A stretch of DNA of 64,000 nt from Microglena sp. YARC (GCA_022414725.1 CM039462.1:97656963-97720962); one strand, 5' to 3'. Numbered from the stretch's first letter, positions 10,111 to 21,120 are shown. Program-made: numbers and translations. The notes: a model not told the origin generated them from the sequence alone.

Positions 10111-13100
10111 TTAAGGAGAAGCAGTCATTCCAAACATGCGAATGAAACGCTAGAACACCATAGGATCAAGGGGCTTGGTGAAGGGGTCAGCACAGTTGTC
10201 CTTAGTGTTAACATAGGCAACATCCACCTGGCCATCCTCCACCAGCTCCTGGATATAGTGATGGATGACATCAATGTGCTTGTTGCGAGGGAGCAGCTGA
10301 CAGTCATTGGCCCAGCTCAAGGACCCCAAGTTGTCACCCTGAATGGTGACCAGGTCACAAGGCAGCCCTAGATCAATTCTCAACTTTTTCAACCATTGCA
10401 CCTCCCTGGCAGTCTGAGACAGGGCCTGATACTCAGCCTCACTGGAGCTAACAGCAACAGTGGGTTGCCTTTTGCTCATCCAGTTCACAAGGCAGCCTCC
10501 AGCGAGCACAGCATAGCCAGTCTGAGATCTCCTGTCAGACCCATCATCAGCAAAGGATGAGTCACTAAAGACAGTAAAAGAGAAACCAGGGCTGTGAGTG
10601 TAAGTGAGGCCCAGATGGGAATGTTCTCTCAAATACAAAAGCAAGCGCTTGGCTGCAGCCCACAGGGGGGCAGTGGGTTGAGCAGAAAACCTGGACAGGT
10701 AGCTAACAGCAAAAGAAATATCAGGCCTTGTGCAGGTAGCCAGGTACAGCAGAGCCCCCACAAGAGAGAGGTACTGGCTATTAGAGGCCAGAGGTTCTCC
10801 AGGAGGATCAGTGACAGTGCACTTGGACATGGGAACTGAAAACTTGGGCTTGGTAGCAGCAGTGAGACCAAACTGCTCCACCAGCTCAACAATGTAGGAG
10901 TGCTGGGAGAGGTCGATCTTAACACACCTGCCGTCAGAATCAAGTGTACAAGTCATGTCCAATGAAAGGAACTGGACAGGTACACCCATTTCCTTGACTT
11001 CCCACCCAGCTGCTTCCATAGCCTTGATCAGCAAGGCATACCTATGCAGCTCACTAAAAGCACAGATAAAGTCATCCACATAGGTCAGGACATAGCTCCA
11101 CCCACCAGTAGAATCCCTCCTGAAATACAGAGCAGGTTCAGCTTTGCACATGGTAAAACCGTGGGCAACCAAAACCTGCTTTACATCTTTGCTCCAAGCC
11201 CTGGGTGCCTGCTTCAAACCATAAAGAGATTTAATCAGCTTGCACACAAGGGGAACATTGTCAGGACCAAGTTCATGAAAGCCCGCAGGCTGGTAACAGA
11301 ACAGGTCCAGACCAGGTTCCAGCTTGGCATTCAAGAATGCAGTCTTGATGTCCAGCTGCCTCACAAACATCTTCCTATGAGTGATGGCAGCAAGGAGCAC
11401 ACGAAGACCTGCTTTAGAGGAGACGGGGGCATATACATCATGGTAGTCCAGCCCAGGACATTGCAGAAAACCACGAACTACAAAACGAGCTTTAAAACGC
11501 AAAGAACCATCAGCCCCATGTTTCTTGACAAATAACCATCTGCCAGATAGAATCCTCTGCCTAGGAGGCTGTGGAGTGAGGACCCAAGTGCCATGAGCAT
11601 GGAGGGAGGCCATCTCATCCTTCATAGCCTGCAGCCAGAGATCTCTGTCAGGGTTGGTAGGTAACATTGCAGCTTTATAAGAGAGTTCAGTAGAGGTAGA
11701 AATAAAAGCCCCCACGTACAAGCAGTGTACTTGTACATGGGCAGCGGGGATATCAGCAGTATCAGCAGTAACCGGTAATAAATCCCCCAGCGCAGCACTC
11801 ATGCGTGGTTGAACAAGGCCGGCCTCCTTTGCCTCTAAATCGTCGAAGCCTGGGTACACTGGAACACCCAGCCATACGCAGTATCTGACCCGGACCAGTG
11901 TTCGAGGTCATCACTCACATCATCTGTGACGGCCACATCGTCGCAATGCCTGGTCCGGTATAAACCACCAGGTATAGCAGGGGGTGAAGTGATCAACAAC
12001 TCCCGCGAGCTATCCGAATAGGTGGACGGGGGGTGGCGACTAGTGGGCAGTGGACCTGTACTAGGTTCCACTATGACCGAGGCTGTCCTAATCCTACGAC
12101 TTCACCGACGAAACGTGGCGCAGAGGAAGGCCCGGCGACCCCCTGAGATTCGAATAAATTAGAGCTTGAAGGAACATCAGACTCCCCCTGGCCCAATGCC
12201 GCCGCACGCGATACAGCACATCATTACCTGGCCTGGGACGCATCGTCATCCCATGACCAGTAAAGCGGTCAACAATCGGGGTTGGTAAAGGGCCCAGGAC
12301 ATTGTCAGTAGTATCAAGCCCTTTACCGATGATAGCGGCAGGGGTGCGAGAAAAATACTGAGATCCATCATAGGGAGAGAGCCCAGGGATACAGTTATAG
12401 CTAACTGTTCATAGAAGAGCACATCACGACTCTCTACCACCTGGCGCAACTTCGGAACCCAAACAAAATAACCCTTACTCACCAGAGAATACCCAACCAG
12501 TCTACCAGATAACGCCCTTTCGTCTAGCTTATTGCGTTTCTTCCCATTCACTAAGGTAACATAGCATGGGCACCCGAACACGCGCAATAACGATACATCA
12601 GGTAGAACCCCAAAGAACAACTCATAAGGAGTCTTGTCACCCTGATTAGGCAGCCGGTTGCGTAGGTAACACGCGGCGAGGAAGGCATAGGGCCAGAAGG
12701 ACTTAGTGAGCTTAGACTCTAAGTGAATGCTCCTAGCTACGTTCTGAAGGACCCCATTGTACCGTTCCACAGTCGCATTCTGCTGAGCAGTGTAAGCCAT
12801 GGACAATTCATGCACAGCACCAACCGATTCTAACCAATCCTCGAACCACTTCACTATAAATTCCTTAGCCCTGTCAGACCTAAGACACTTGAAAACAAAT
12901 CCATGCAGCTGAGTCATCCATCTGAGGATGGTAGTTTGAACTGCTAAGGGAGCTTCCTCCCTGGTTCTCAAGCACAATACCTCAGCATAGCCAGAGTATT
13001 GGTCAGTGAGACACAGAACATAAAACTCCCACGCAAGCCCCTAATATTAAATGGCCCCATGATGTCCAAGTGAAGGCGTTGTAATGGGGCACGGATCCTA

Positions 13101-13815
13101 GTTTTGCTTTCTTTAGGAAAAGGGATACGTTTTCCCTTTGCCTTCTGACAAGCATCACATGGGATCTTAGACAGTCTTTGCACCTGTTGGAGAGTGAGGG
13201 GTAAGTTCTGAACCAAACCCTTCCTTACAAGGTTGTGCATGGCATCATAGCCAGGGTGACCCAGCCGCCTATGCCACAACCATTCAGGAGTGGTAGGGAT
13301 CACAACTCCACCATCCTCATCAACATCAAGAGCAAAAGCTGGACAATTTTCAGCACCATACAAACGGCCACGAGGGGTGTGACAAGGCCTACATGCAAAC
13401 TTGTACACACCATCACTGGAGGCAGGGAAAGACCACAGAACAGAAGAGCCCTGTGTGGCAGTACAACTAAGACTATCAAAAGAAATCTTGCAGTTGTGAG
13501 CATGGGCAACACCATTTACTGACATGAGGTTCACCGGACAGTGTGGGATGTAGAGAACATTGGTTAAAGTGATTGGTGTTGGTAACCAATCACTACATAA
13601 CACAATAGAACCCTGACCCACAGACCGTTGAACCACACCATCACCAAATTTAACTGCTGGCCCAGTCTCAGAAGCATGAAACACAGTGAACAAAGACATA
13701 TCACCTGTGATTGACATCCCAGCTCCAGAATCAACATGCCAGACACCCTCAGACAGGCTCGGGCTGCAGACATTTGAAAATTTCGCAGTGCAAGAGAAAG
13801 GACAGAGCGTACCTC
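10111..13815 (-). pseudogene. pol of copia element 2 (multiple one-base breaks)
   Basis: Protease DSGA lies at 13721-13732. The protease-integrase part (13717-12968) has HRRLGHPG and CDAC. The integrase core (12977-12246) has SDRAKEF and VERYN. RT-RNase H (11859-10150) has YVDD at 11071-11082, then the RNase H motifs SDSSFADD, SSSEAEY and DNCADPFTKP. Frame breaks fall in short runs: one base lost near 13793, 13029, 12403, 12216, 12076 and 11868 relative to element 1. A TAG replaces a Trp codon eleven codons before the expected end. Confidence 0.9.
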
Positions 13816-15967
13816 CTATTTCTTGTCCAAAGCATACCCATCAATCTGAGCCTGCAAGGAGGCCAGCTGCCGCGGAGTAAGCACACCTGGAAGGGCCAAG
13901 GCCATGGGCACCGGATTGGTAACCGGTGCACCAGGCTTGGTCTTACGCAGGTGCGGATGCTTCGTGAAACAGCGATCCTCCGAGTGGGTCGTCTTGCTGA
14001 GGCATGGGCCCCAAGTGCAATCCAGACGTCGCTTGTTGGAACCAGAACCCTGAGAACCAGATCCCTGCCCACGCTGAAACGCAGCATTGGCAGGAACCTG
14101 GGGAGCGTCCCGGGACCAACCAGGATGCCTGGAGTCGGACCTGGGGAGAGCAATGTTCAAAATGTCGAGAGACCGATATGCCTCCAGACAAGACCAGTAA
14201 TCTACAGTCTGTCTGTTAGCCAACATCATACCGTACTGGATCCGCAGCGATTCAAATCGGATCAAACGGATCCCATTCACAATGGTTTCCATGGCGTGGC
14301 GCTGAGTGACAGGATGTCCAGCACTGCGGAGGTCAGTGCACAGACTGCGAACCATGCGAAAGAAATCATCGACACGGTCAGAAGGGCCCATGTGCGCATT
14401 ATGAAGTTCGATACGCATGAGAGGGACTCTAGAGGCAAGGGCATCAGACTGCGTCTTCCGGATATCCAAAAGGATATCCCGAGGGGTGGCAAAGTCCTGG
14501 TATACCTTGACCATATCGTCCTCCATGTTCGCGAGCATCATAGTTAAACACATGAACTCCTGACGTTCGAGAGGCAGTGCACTGAACCCGAACAGTGCAG
14601 GATCAAACCGAGACTCACCATGAATGAGGGTATTAGACCCAGCTCCAATCGCAGAAGGGACAGGAGCCAAGGACCTACGAATGTCCATGAAATACTCCGC
14701 AGCAAGACCAGCGTCAAGAGCGCGCTGGTCGTCTATGTTCCTAATCACAGGAATGGACCTCGCAACACTCATAAGCAGCTCGAAATCTGGGCTAACAGGA
14801 CACAGAGGGACAGGCACTCGCACAAACTGATAACCAAGCTTCTCGTGATCACTACGCCTCGTACCACCAAAGGAAAACACCATGATCTGGGGGATACAGA
14901 ATCCCAGAAGTGACTGGACCAAGAAAAGAACGACACCTGGTACCAAGCTCAGAGAAAGCCATCACTCGGCGATGCCTCAGCTTCACACTAACATTTGCCA
15001 TTGTAGCCTGCATATCCATCCGACCGTACAAAGAGCGGTTCAAGGACTCACCATCGCGTCGATCCTGGTTGATCAGGCGGTAGTCCCGCAAGTTCAAAGT
15101 CGGAGGAGATCCACCAGTGAGCAGATGCTCCCAAGATTCGCATGACCGCGTATATAGCATAGGAGGAGGGCCAGGGGCAGGAGGCAGCTCCACCGGCGGA
15201 GGCGGAGGGGGTTCCAGGGAGGCACCAGCAGCAGAGGTGCGTGCAGAGGAAACAGCAGCCTCGCGAGAGCGAGTGTGGTAGCCAGGGAGGCCACGCTCCA
15301 TGGGGGCAGATGCAGAGGAAAAAGAAGCAAAGCCCTTCAAGAAAGTGGGCTTAGCCACCTCCGGGTAAGCCGGGGGAACAGGCTCAAAGGGAGGCGCCGA
15401 CGAAGGCTGAGGCTGATACACAGGCGAAAGCTCTCGATTAGGCATCTGCTGATCAGCAGGCTCATACACCGGCGAAACAGCGGAAGTCTCAAAGACACGA
15501 GTGGCAGCAGCAGATGGGGTCACGCCACCGAAGTCAGCACTCGTAGCACTCTTCAAGTCCTCCTCATCATCAGTAGTAGTAGAGTAGTCTTCATCATAAT
15601 TGAAAGGGACGCAATGAGGCTGCGGGTCTGATGCACAACGGATGATCTGTGTCTGTACACAACACAGCTTCATCAGGACATCCTCAACATCAGAGGAAAG
15701 GCGTCGAACATTGAGAGAAGGAACCGTAAAGTTGGAGGATTGACCGGGGGGGGTTACTTCCTTGATGGCGGAAGGATCCTCCTCTCCGGCAGCAGAGGCC
15801 GCTGGCGCACAGTCGTCTAGCCAATCCAGAGGAACCTTCACCCCCGTTGGGAGGATTCGGTCGCATCCATTGCTCACAATGACACTGCGGATCCCACGAG
15901 CCCATGAAACACCATTAAGTTTGGTAAGTTTCACAAAGCCGGCAGGAGGCCCTCGCGGAAGTTGCAT
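13816..15967 (-). pseudogene. gag of copia element 2 (one frameshift)
   Basis: The ATG is 37 nt inside the LTR. The N-terminal half is open, through the acidic DDEED stretch and the proline-rich block. An extra A near 14872-14877 (GGAAAACACC against GGAAACACC in element 1) shifts the frame. The second half, from about 14880 to 13819, continues in the original frame with the Cys/His cluster and ends ALDKK-TAG. Apart from this base the protein matches element 1. Confidence 0.88.
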
Positions 15968-15992
15968 TATCAAAGCAGTGGTAGTGATGAGG

Positions 15993-16004
15993 AGCCCAGT
16001 AACC
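15993..16004 (-). promoter_or_regulatory. Primer-binding-like site of element 2
   Basis: The minus strand reads GGTTACTGGGCT directly inside the LTR, a gapped match to the complement of the initiator tRNA-Met anticodon arm. Element 4 (GGTTATACGGCCC) and element 3 (GGTTACGGGC) carry related words at the same place. Confidence 0.45.
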
Positions 16005-16328
16005 TATCAGCTTGAAATCACTCCGGTAGAGTGGACAGTAGATTAAAGCAGCGGAACAGACGCACCAATCTATACACGGAGACAAGGATAACGTTACAGA
16101 CACAGGAGACCCATAAAGGGGCACCTGTGGTGAAAGGAGGCGGTAGACAGGAACCTAACAGGGTACAGATCAGACCGGAGACGTAGGTGACAGGAAGCTG
16201 CCACTGAGTCATCTCAAGATGACTCAGTCCCACGGGAAGCTGGCTCAGGAGAGCCGATAGTTCTAAGGGAGTACATAAGTAGTCACCAAGTCATAAAACG
16301 CGTGAGAGCACCGCTATACATGCTGATA
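16005..16328 (-). repeat. 5' LTR of copia element 2
   Basis: 324 bp, same ends and same sequence by eye as 9413-9736. It is followed on the right by TTATC and then the continuation of the empty site. Confidence 0.97.
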
Positions 16329-16333
16329 TTATC

Positions 16334-16584
16334 CATAATTGAAGTGAAGTGAGACACGAGCCTAACAAAGATGAGTTTTTGGCGGAGCCCCCCTCCTCAA
16401 AGGGGCGGGAGCCTCCAGGGTTACCCATTGTCTGTCTGACCGACCGACCATCCATCTGACCAAGACGAAGCCTGATACGTTAGAGTTTGCCGGAGGTGCT
16501 CCCGTTGAAAAGACCTTTCGTAGTTGTCTGCTGCTTCTGGTGTACCTGCTCATGCAGCAGACGGCAGGCTTGGCAACACTGCAC
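16334..16584. repeat. Interspersed GGCGGAGCCCCC repeat in NUP160 intron (left copy)
   Basis: GGCGGAGCCCCCCTCCTC, then GGGCGGGAGCC..CCAGGGT and TGTCTGTCTGACC, recur in diverged form at 37560-37640, 38130-38180 and 38215-38260. The right copy of the duplication has it at 44380-44450. No coding capacity is seen; it is a family of interspersed or locally tandem repeats. Confidence 0.55.
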
Positions 16585-16748
16585 CAGGGTACTACAAAGC
16601 GCGCGCGGCGGCGCGATTTCGCGCACACTTTTTCAACCCCCTGTGGGCGCAGCGCGCAGTTTTTGCGCTTTTTGCACTAGAAAGCGCTGACCAATTTGAT
16701 GTATGTGCGCTTTAAGCGCTCACCAATTTGACAAAAAGTAGTACCCTG
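16585..16748. mobile_element. hAT-type MITE, CAGGGTACTAC family, left copy
   Basis: 164 bp with inverted ends CAGGGTACTAC...GTAGTACCCTG and a perfect 8-bp duplication CACTGCAC on both sides (16577-16584, 16749-16756). Eight-base duplications with CAGGG ends point to the hAT superfamily. The interior is GCGC-rich and non-coding. The same insertion with the same duplication is at 44585-44748, so it predates the segmental duplication. Confidence 0.92.
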
Positions 16749-16822
16749 CACTGCACCATGGGTCCTCAGGTTGAAATCACAGAGAGCAAATACAATTCAA
16801 AAGCAGTGCAGATACAGGGTAC

Positions 16823-17137
16823 AGGTAACCTGATGACCCCCCTCCCTCACCTGCTTTCTGCTGTGCGGAAAGGGCCGCACATTGCACAAGCTGATATTCC
16901 AGCTTCAGTTGAGCCAGTGTGAGGACGGGCTCTGCACACTGCCAGCTCCCTTGTTCCTGCAGCCCTCACCCACCCACCCACCACCACCCTGCGCCCACCA
17001 CCACTCTGCAGCTAATGACCCCCTCTCTCACCTGGTCTCCGCTGCGCGCAAAGGGCCGCACAACGCACAAGCTGATATTCCTGCTTCAGTCGAGCCAATG
17101 TGAGGACGGGCTCTGGACACTGCCAGCTCCCTTGTTC

Positions 17138-17173
<36 letters not shown>

Positions 17174-17328
17174 ACACACACCCTGTACCCACCACCCTGC
17201 AGCTGATGACCCCCTCTCTCACCTGGTTTCCGCTGCGTGCCAAGGGCCGCACATCGCACAAGCTGATATTCCAGCTTCAGTTAGGCCTGTGTGAGGACGG
17301 GCTCTGCACACTGCAAGCTCCCTTGTTC

Positions 17329-17377
<49 letters not shown>

Positions 17378-17531
17378 ACCCTGTACCCACCACCCTGCAG
17401 CTGATGACCCCCTCTCTCACCTGGTTTCCGCTGTGCGCAAAGGGCCGCACATCGCACAAGCTGATATTCCTGCTTCAGTTGGGCCAGTGTGAGGACGGGC
17501 TCTGCACACTGCCAGCTCCCTTGTTCCTGCG
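16823..17531 (-). repeat. Tandemly repeated exon-K 3' unit, left copy (4 units)
   Basis: Four units, each with about 113 nt of the end of NUP160 exon K (LTLAQLKQEYQLVRCAAL) and a GTGAG donor, separated by poly-C and CA tracts. Donor edges are at 17421 (the exon), 17223, 17032 and 16851. The second unit has a TAA in frame; the others are open. The right copy has three units. Confidence 0.85.
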
Positions 17532-17681
17532 ACGATATTGACGGCTCCTCTCTGCCAGAACCTGTGGGGAAGAGGGAACTTGTACCCCAGTGCATCGATC
17601 CGTACTGCTTGAACCAGGGGTCTGTGAGGTCGATCCATGCCTCTGACTCGTCCAGTAGGGACAACTCGTTGATGGCGCTCT
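17421..17681 (-). pseudogene. NUP160: Duplicated NUP160 exon K' (intact frame)
   Basis: 261 nt between acceptor CTGCACAG and donor GTGAGAG. In the phase set by exon J of the gene it reads ESAINELSLLDESEAWIDL, then ends LVRCAALCAQRKP. The AxNxLxL...EAWI pattern fits the NUP160 family. The linked copy (45223-45484) carries one extra base here. Exon J itself is absent: the duplication ends in the poly-G tract at about 17.7 kb. Confidence 0.85.
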
Positions 17682-17857
17682 CTGTGCAGCAAGGCAGGGG
17701 GGGGGGGGGGGGGGGGGGGGGTGAGGGGTGAGGGGTGAGGGGGTGAGGGGGGATTGGGATGTTCAGCTTGGCTGCAGACACCACGGGTGGTGGGGCTATA
17801 AAAAGTCGAAAAAACATCGGCCGCAGAAGTCTGGTGAACACCATTTAGGACCTGAAC

Positions 17858-18050
17858 CAGGGTACTACATTTGTTAAATTGGCCAGCGCTTAAAGCGCAC
17901 ATACGTCAAATTGGTTAGCGCTTTACAGTGCAAAAAGCGCAAAAAGTGCGGCTGCGTCCACAGGGGGTTGGAAATACTGCGCGAAACGCGCAGTGGGGCT
18001 CAAAAAGCGTGCGCGAAATCGCGCTGCCGCGCGCGCTTTGTAGTACCCTG
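17858..18050. mobile_element. hAT-type MITE, CAGGGTACTAC family, inverted longer copy
   Basis: 193 bp with the same 11-bp inverted ends. Flanks are ACCTGAAC (17850-17857) and AACTGAAC (18051-18058), an 8-bp duplication with one mismatch. Its reverse complement matches the 164-bp copy over its length; the shorter copy lacks about 30 internal bases. Confidence 0.9.
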
Positions 18051-18792
18051 AACTGAACTTGAGCTTGAGGTCTGGTGGACACCATTTAGCACTTCGAATT
18101 TCAGCTTGAGGTCTGGTGAACATCATTTAGGACCTGAACTTGAACTTGGTAAATGGCTCCAGCCTTCCAGGCAGGAACAGAATCAATTCAAAGCAAAGCA
18201 CCATTTAGAAGCTGGTACAAGTTTGGCCTAAGGGCGCTTACTCCCGTAAAAATGCCTCCGCCTTCCTTCGACATGATCCTCTGTCTTTGGCCACCATGGA
18301 ATAAAAGGTAAAACCAAATCGGCCGCTGAGGTCTGGTAGGCACCATTTAGAAACTGTTATAAGCCTAACCTAAGGGACCCTTCTCCTGTAGGAATGCCTC
18401 TGCCTTTCATCCAACATTATTCTCTGTGTCTTTTGGGCTATCACGGTATGGCTTGGCATGGCTCGTAGCATGGTTACATAGCATGACATAGCATGGCATA
18501 GCATGGCTCAAATCATGGCATGGCTCCGCCTTTCATGGCCAAACACATATCATCCTCTGTGTCTGGCTACCATGGATACCCGTCCTTTTGGGTGGAAACC
18601 CTTTCATTCAAAAATAGCACCTACCAGTATTTAGCTGCTGCCCTCCACAAAGAGGAAATGGGTGGTCTTAGGGGTTTCCACCACTCACTAGTGGACTGGT
18701 GGTGGTGGTGGTGGTGGACTTGTGGGGGGAGGGGGGGACTATTGGTGACCACGGCCACTATCTGATCCGTTGTATCACCTGCCGCACCCAAG
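18051..18792. repeat. Non-coding spacer with short diverged repeats
   Basis: GGTCTGGT..CACCATTTAG recurs near 17830, 18070, 18108 and 18333. AATGCCTC(C/T)GCC..TTC..TCATCC..TCTGTGTC recurs at about 18253, 18394 and 18530. A GCATGGCATA run is at 18440-18520 and a TGG run at 18695-18718. No convincing gene; reading frames here are low-complexity. Confidence 0.55.
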
Positions 18793-19003
18793 CTGTGTTT
18801 TTCTTTTCTGCTACGAGCAGCAGCTTCTAGGCCGCCCCCTGAGCCAGCCACTGAGCTAAGCCCTAAGGTTTCGGCAGTTCTGGACAGCGGATTCTGTCAG
18901 CTTCCAGACACACTAGGTTGCATTAGCTTTGGCTGAATAGCCAGTCAGGGGACTAGGGGAGCTGCCCAGAAGCTGCTGCTTTTAGCTGAAAAGAAAAACA
19001 CTG
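18793..19003. mobile_element. hAT-type MITE, CAGTGTTTTTC family
   Basis: 211 bp with long inverted ends: GTGTTTTTCTTTTC plus GCAGCAGCTTCT on the left and the reverse complement on the right. A perfect 8-bp duplication CACCCAAG flanks it (18785-18792, 19004-19011). The terminal base pair next to the left flank is mutated (CTGTG against CAGTG). A relic with the same stem is at about 48240-48440, and 36899-37328 shares part of the stem. Confidence 0.9.
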
Positions 19004-19140
19004 CACCCAAGGGTATGGTACAGGGTAGGGTATGGTACAGCATGGGGAGGGTATGGTACAACATGGGGAGAAGTCAGGAGAAAGTCAGGTAGGGTATGGT
19101 ACCCTTGGGTGCATGAGAAAAACGCTGCAAGGGTATGGTA

Positions 19141-19429
19141 CAGGGTAGTGCGGGACGCAGCGTCCTGCGTCGCAGGACGCAACATGGGGAGGGCCAGTTG
19201 TGTCCCAGACGCAGGTTCAGGATGTTGGTTGCGTCCCACCCATCAGTTGATTGGCCCACCACCACTCCATTGCCGTGGGCTGCGAGTTCTGTTGATAGTG
19301 CGACGCAGCCTATTGAAGTGACTGCGTCCCAGGACGCAACCTACCAGATTGGGTGTGTCCCAGGACGCAACCTACCGAATTAGGGTGCGTCCCAGGACGC
19401 AAGCCCTTGGGTCCGTTTGAAGTACCCTG
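19141..19429. mobile_element. hAT-type MITE with GCGTCC subterminal repeats
   Basis: 289 bp, ends CAGGGTA...TACCCTG, with the perfect 8-bp duplication GTATGGTA (19133-19140, 19430-19437). The interior repeats GCGTCC(CA)GGACGCA many times in both orientations, like the subterminal transposase-binding repeats of hAT elements. No coding capacity. Confidence 0.9.
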
Positions 19430-19439
19430 GTATGGTATC

Positions 19440-19954
19440 GCTCTAACTGGAAGCAGCACTTCAAATTTAATTAAATTTATTGACTGGTTTAAATCAGTAG
19501 TACCGGCATTCTACAGGGAATAAACCTGCCTCTTTCAAGGTTATGCATTGGGGTCCAGACGGCTTCACCCCTGGTTTACCCCTTTCACCACTAGATTAAT
19601 TTAAATTATATGAAATTCCGTGGAAGCTTGATGATGCCTGCTGTAGCAACCCTCATGTTTCGTTTTACGGGGGCATTGGTCCTGTTCTGGGATCCACACA
19701 TCTCATATATGAGTGAAACACCGTCAGGCCACCCTGACTGATTATGCTCAAATGTCTGGAGGAATCCAGTCAAGTCTACAAGATGGAGGTAAACATGTAT
19801 ATATATAGGGTGGTGGAATTTAACAGTGAGCAACTGAACGGAGGAGTGTCCAACATATGAGAGTTCAAAGGCCTTCCCATTAAGGAGGAGTTTGTTAACT
19901 CAGAAATTATCTTCAAGAGGAATCATGGCCGGTAAAAGGCATTGTGTTGCCGTC
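19440..19954 (+). pseudogene. LINE relic, 5' part, interrupted by copia element 4
   Basis: A degenerate plus-strand reverse-transcriptase tail with stops and shifts. The last stretch reads AGKRHCVAV and continues, after removal of copia element 4, directly into IGVARALWKRCNEM at 31181. The boundary is the 5-bp duplication CCGTC. The region before 19800 only loosely resembles a LINE RT. Confidence 0.6.
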
Positions 19955-20293
19955 TATCAGCATGAATAGCGGTGCTCTCGCTTGTTTTATGTCTTGGTGA
20001 CTCCTTATGTACTCCCTTAGAACTATCGGTCCTGACAGTACTATGTCAGCTTCCCGTAGACTGTGTCATTCTTCATGACACTGTGACGACTTCCTGTTGA
20101 CTGTGTCATCGGTTCTTCTGACACGCGCTGTCTAGCCTGTACCCTGATCAGGTTCCAGGCTACCGCCCCTTTCCTCCGCTGGTGTCCCTTTATGGTTCCC
20201 CAGTCTTTTGTAATATTATTCTCGTCTCCGCATTTATAGATTGGCGTGCTGCACACACAAAGTCCACTCTCCGGAGTGTTATCCAAGCTGATA
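19955..20293 (+). repeat. 5' LTR of copia element 4
   Basis: 339 bp, TATCAGC...GCTGATA. A 60-bp block from GCGGTGCTCTCGC to AACTATCGG is shared with the LTRs of the other elements. A TATAGATTGGCG word lies near the inner end. Confidence 0.95.
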
Positions 20294-20306
20294 GGTTATA
20301 CGGCCC
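20294..20306 (+). promoter_or_regulatory. Primer-binding site of element 4
   Basis: GGTTATACGGCCC follows the 5' LTR directly. With two inserted bases it matches GGTTAT..GGCCC, the complement of the initiator tRNA-Met anticodon stem-loop, which supports half-tRNA priming in this family. Confidence 0.5.
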
Positions 20307-20330
20307 TTCATTTACTACCACTGCTTTGCG

Positions 20331-21120
20331 ATGCAACTTCCGCGAGGACCTCCCGCCATTTTGAGAAACTCCATGACATGGATGGTCTTTCCTGGACGCG
20401 CGGGATGCGCAGTATCATTCTCAGCGATGGCTACGAACAATCCTTCCAACGGAGGAACGGCTCCTCTTGATGATTGGCTAGACGTTTGTGCACCAGCTGC
20501 CTCTGCTAGCGGTCATGAGAGTCCTTCCGCCATCGTGGAAGTAACCCCCCCCGGTCATTCCTCCATCTTCTCTTCTTTTTCCTCCCCTGCCGTCTGTCGC
20601 CTCCTCCCGCCTGTCGTAGATGACTGTGACGTGCAGACTCAAGTCGGCGACTAGCCTGGACATCGGTGGAGATACCCCGTCTTCGTCTGCTCGCGTCCTT
20701 GACGTCGCTAACCTTTCTCCGGTGTTTGAGGCTCTGCCTGCATACCGGAGGTTGCCAAGCCGACCAATCTCCCTGCTGATGTCTACGTCGTCTTTGCCCC
20801 CTTTGCTCTGCCCAGCCGACGGTCGGCTACTGGCATGAGCTTGCGCTCTAGTGGCTCTGTGCTACCTTCTGGAGAATTTTTTCGATCAAGCTGGCGGATC
20901 GCCAGCACTGCCGTAGGGTTCGCCAAAGGAGGACGACCTACGCGTCTGGACCTGGAGATTCTGGAGGTGGTAGGAGGCAGGGGGGTATGGTCAGCACCAC
21001 TACGGGTGCTGCTCCCTCTACCCCCCAACCGGGTGAGTCGAGCGATAGAGGGGGGGACTTGGGATTGACTGATCATCGGCGGCGGGATATTAGGACCTTT
21101 ACATGCCTCGGCTCTGCTCT
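20331..21120 (+). pseudogene. gag remnant of copia element 4
   Basis: It starts ATGCAACTTCCGCGAGGACC (MQLPRGPP), as in elements 1-3, then DDWLDVCAPAASASG and SPSAIVEVTPPG in frame with the other gags. After about 20560 the similarity fades into proline/serine-rich sequence with stops. The Cys/His cluster is not found. Confidence 0.8.

Larger units (their letters stand above)
9413..16328 (-). mobile_element. Complete copia element 2 with target-site duplication
   Basis: 6916 bp with identical-looking 324-bp LTRs, flanked by the 5-bp duplication TTATC (9408-9412 and 16329-16333). The uninserted site is present at 44320-44345 in the other copy of the segmental duplication, so the boundaries are certain. 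Order on the minus strand: LTR, primer site, gag, TAG, pol, polypurine tract, LTR. It sits in an intron of the NUP160 fragment. Identical LTRs imply youth, yet gag and pol have several one-base indels relative to element 1. Confidence 0.97.
5458..17700. repeat. Left copy of a segmental duplication (NUP160 3' end), split by copia element 2
   Basis: 5458-9412 plus 16329 to about 17700 align nearly base for base with 40429 to about 45500. Over 16334 to about 16980 the offset is exactly 28000. It holds three NUP160 exons, their intronic arrays, a hAT MITE and the 3' flank. On the right the homology stops in a poly-G tract. The left limit is hidden by copia element 1. Differences are mainly in simple-repeat lengths plus a few indels, so the duplication is recent. 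Confidence 0.93.

Noticed and set aside
10150..11859. Treating element 2 pol pieces as separate genes
   Set aside because: They are one pol frame cut by single-base shifts; element 1 shows the joined arrangement.
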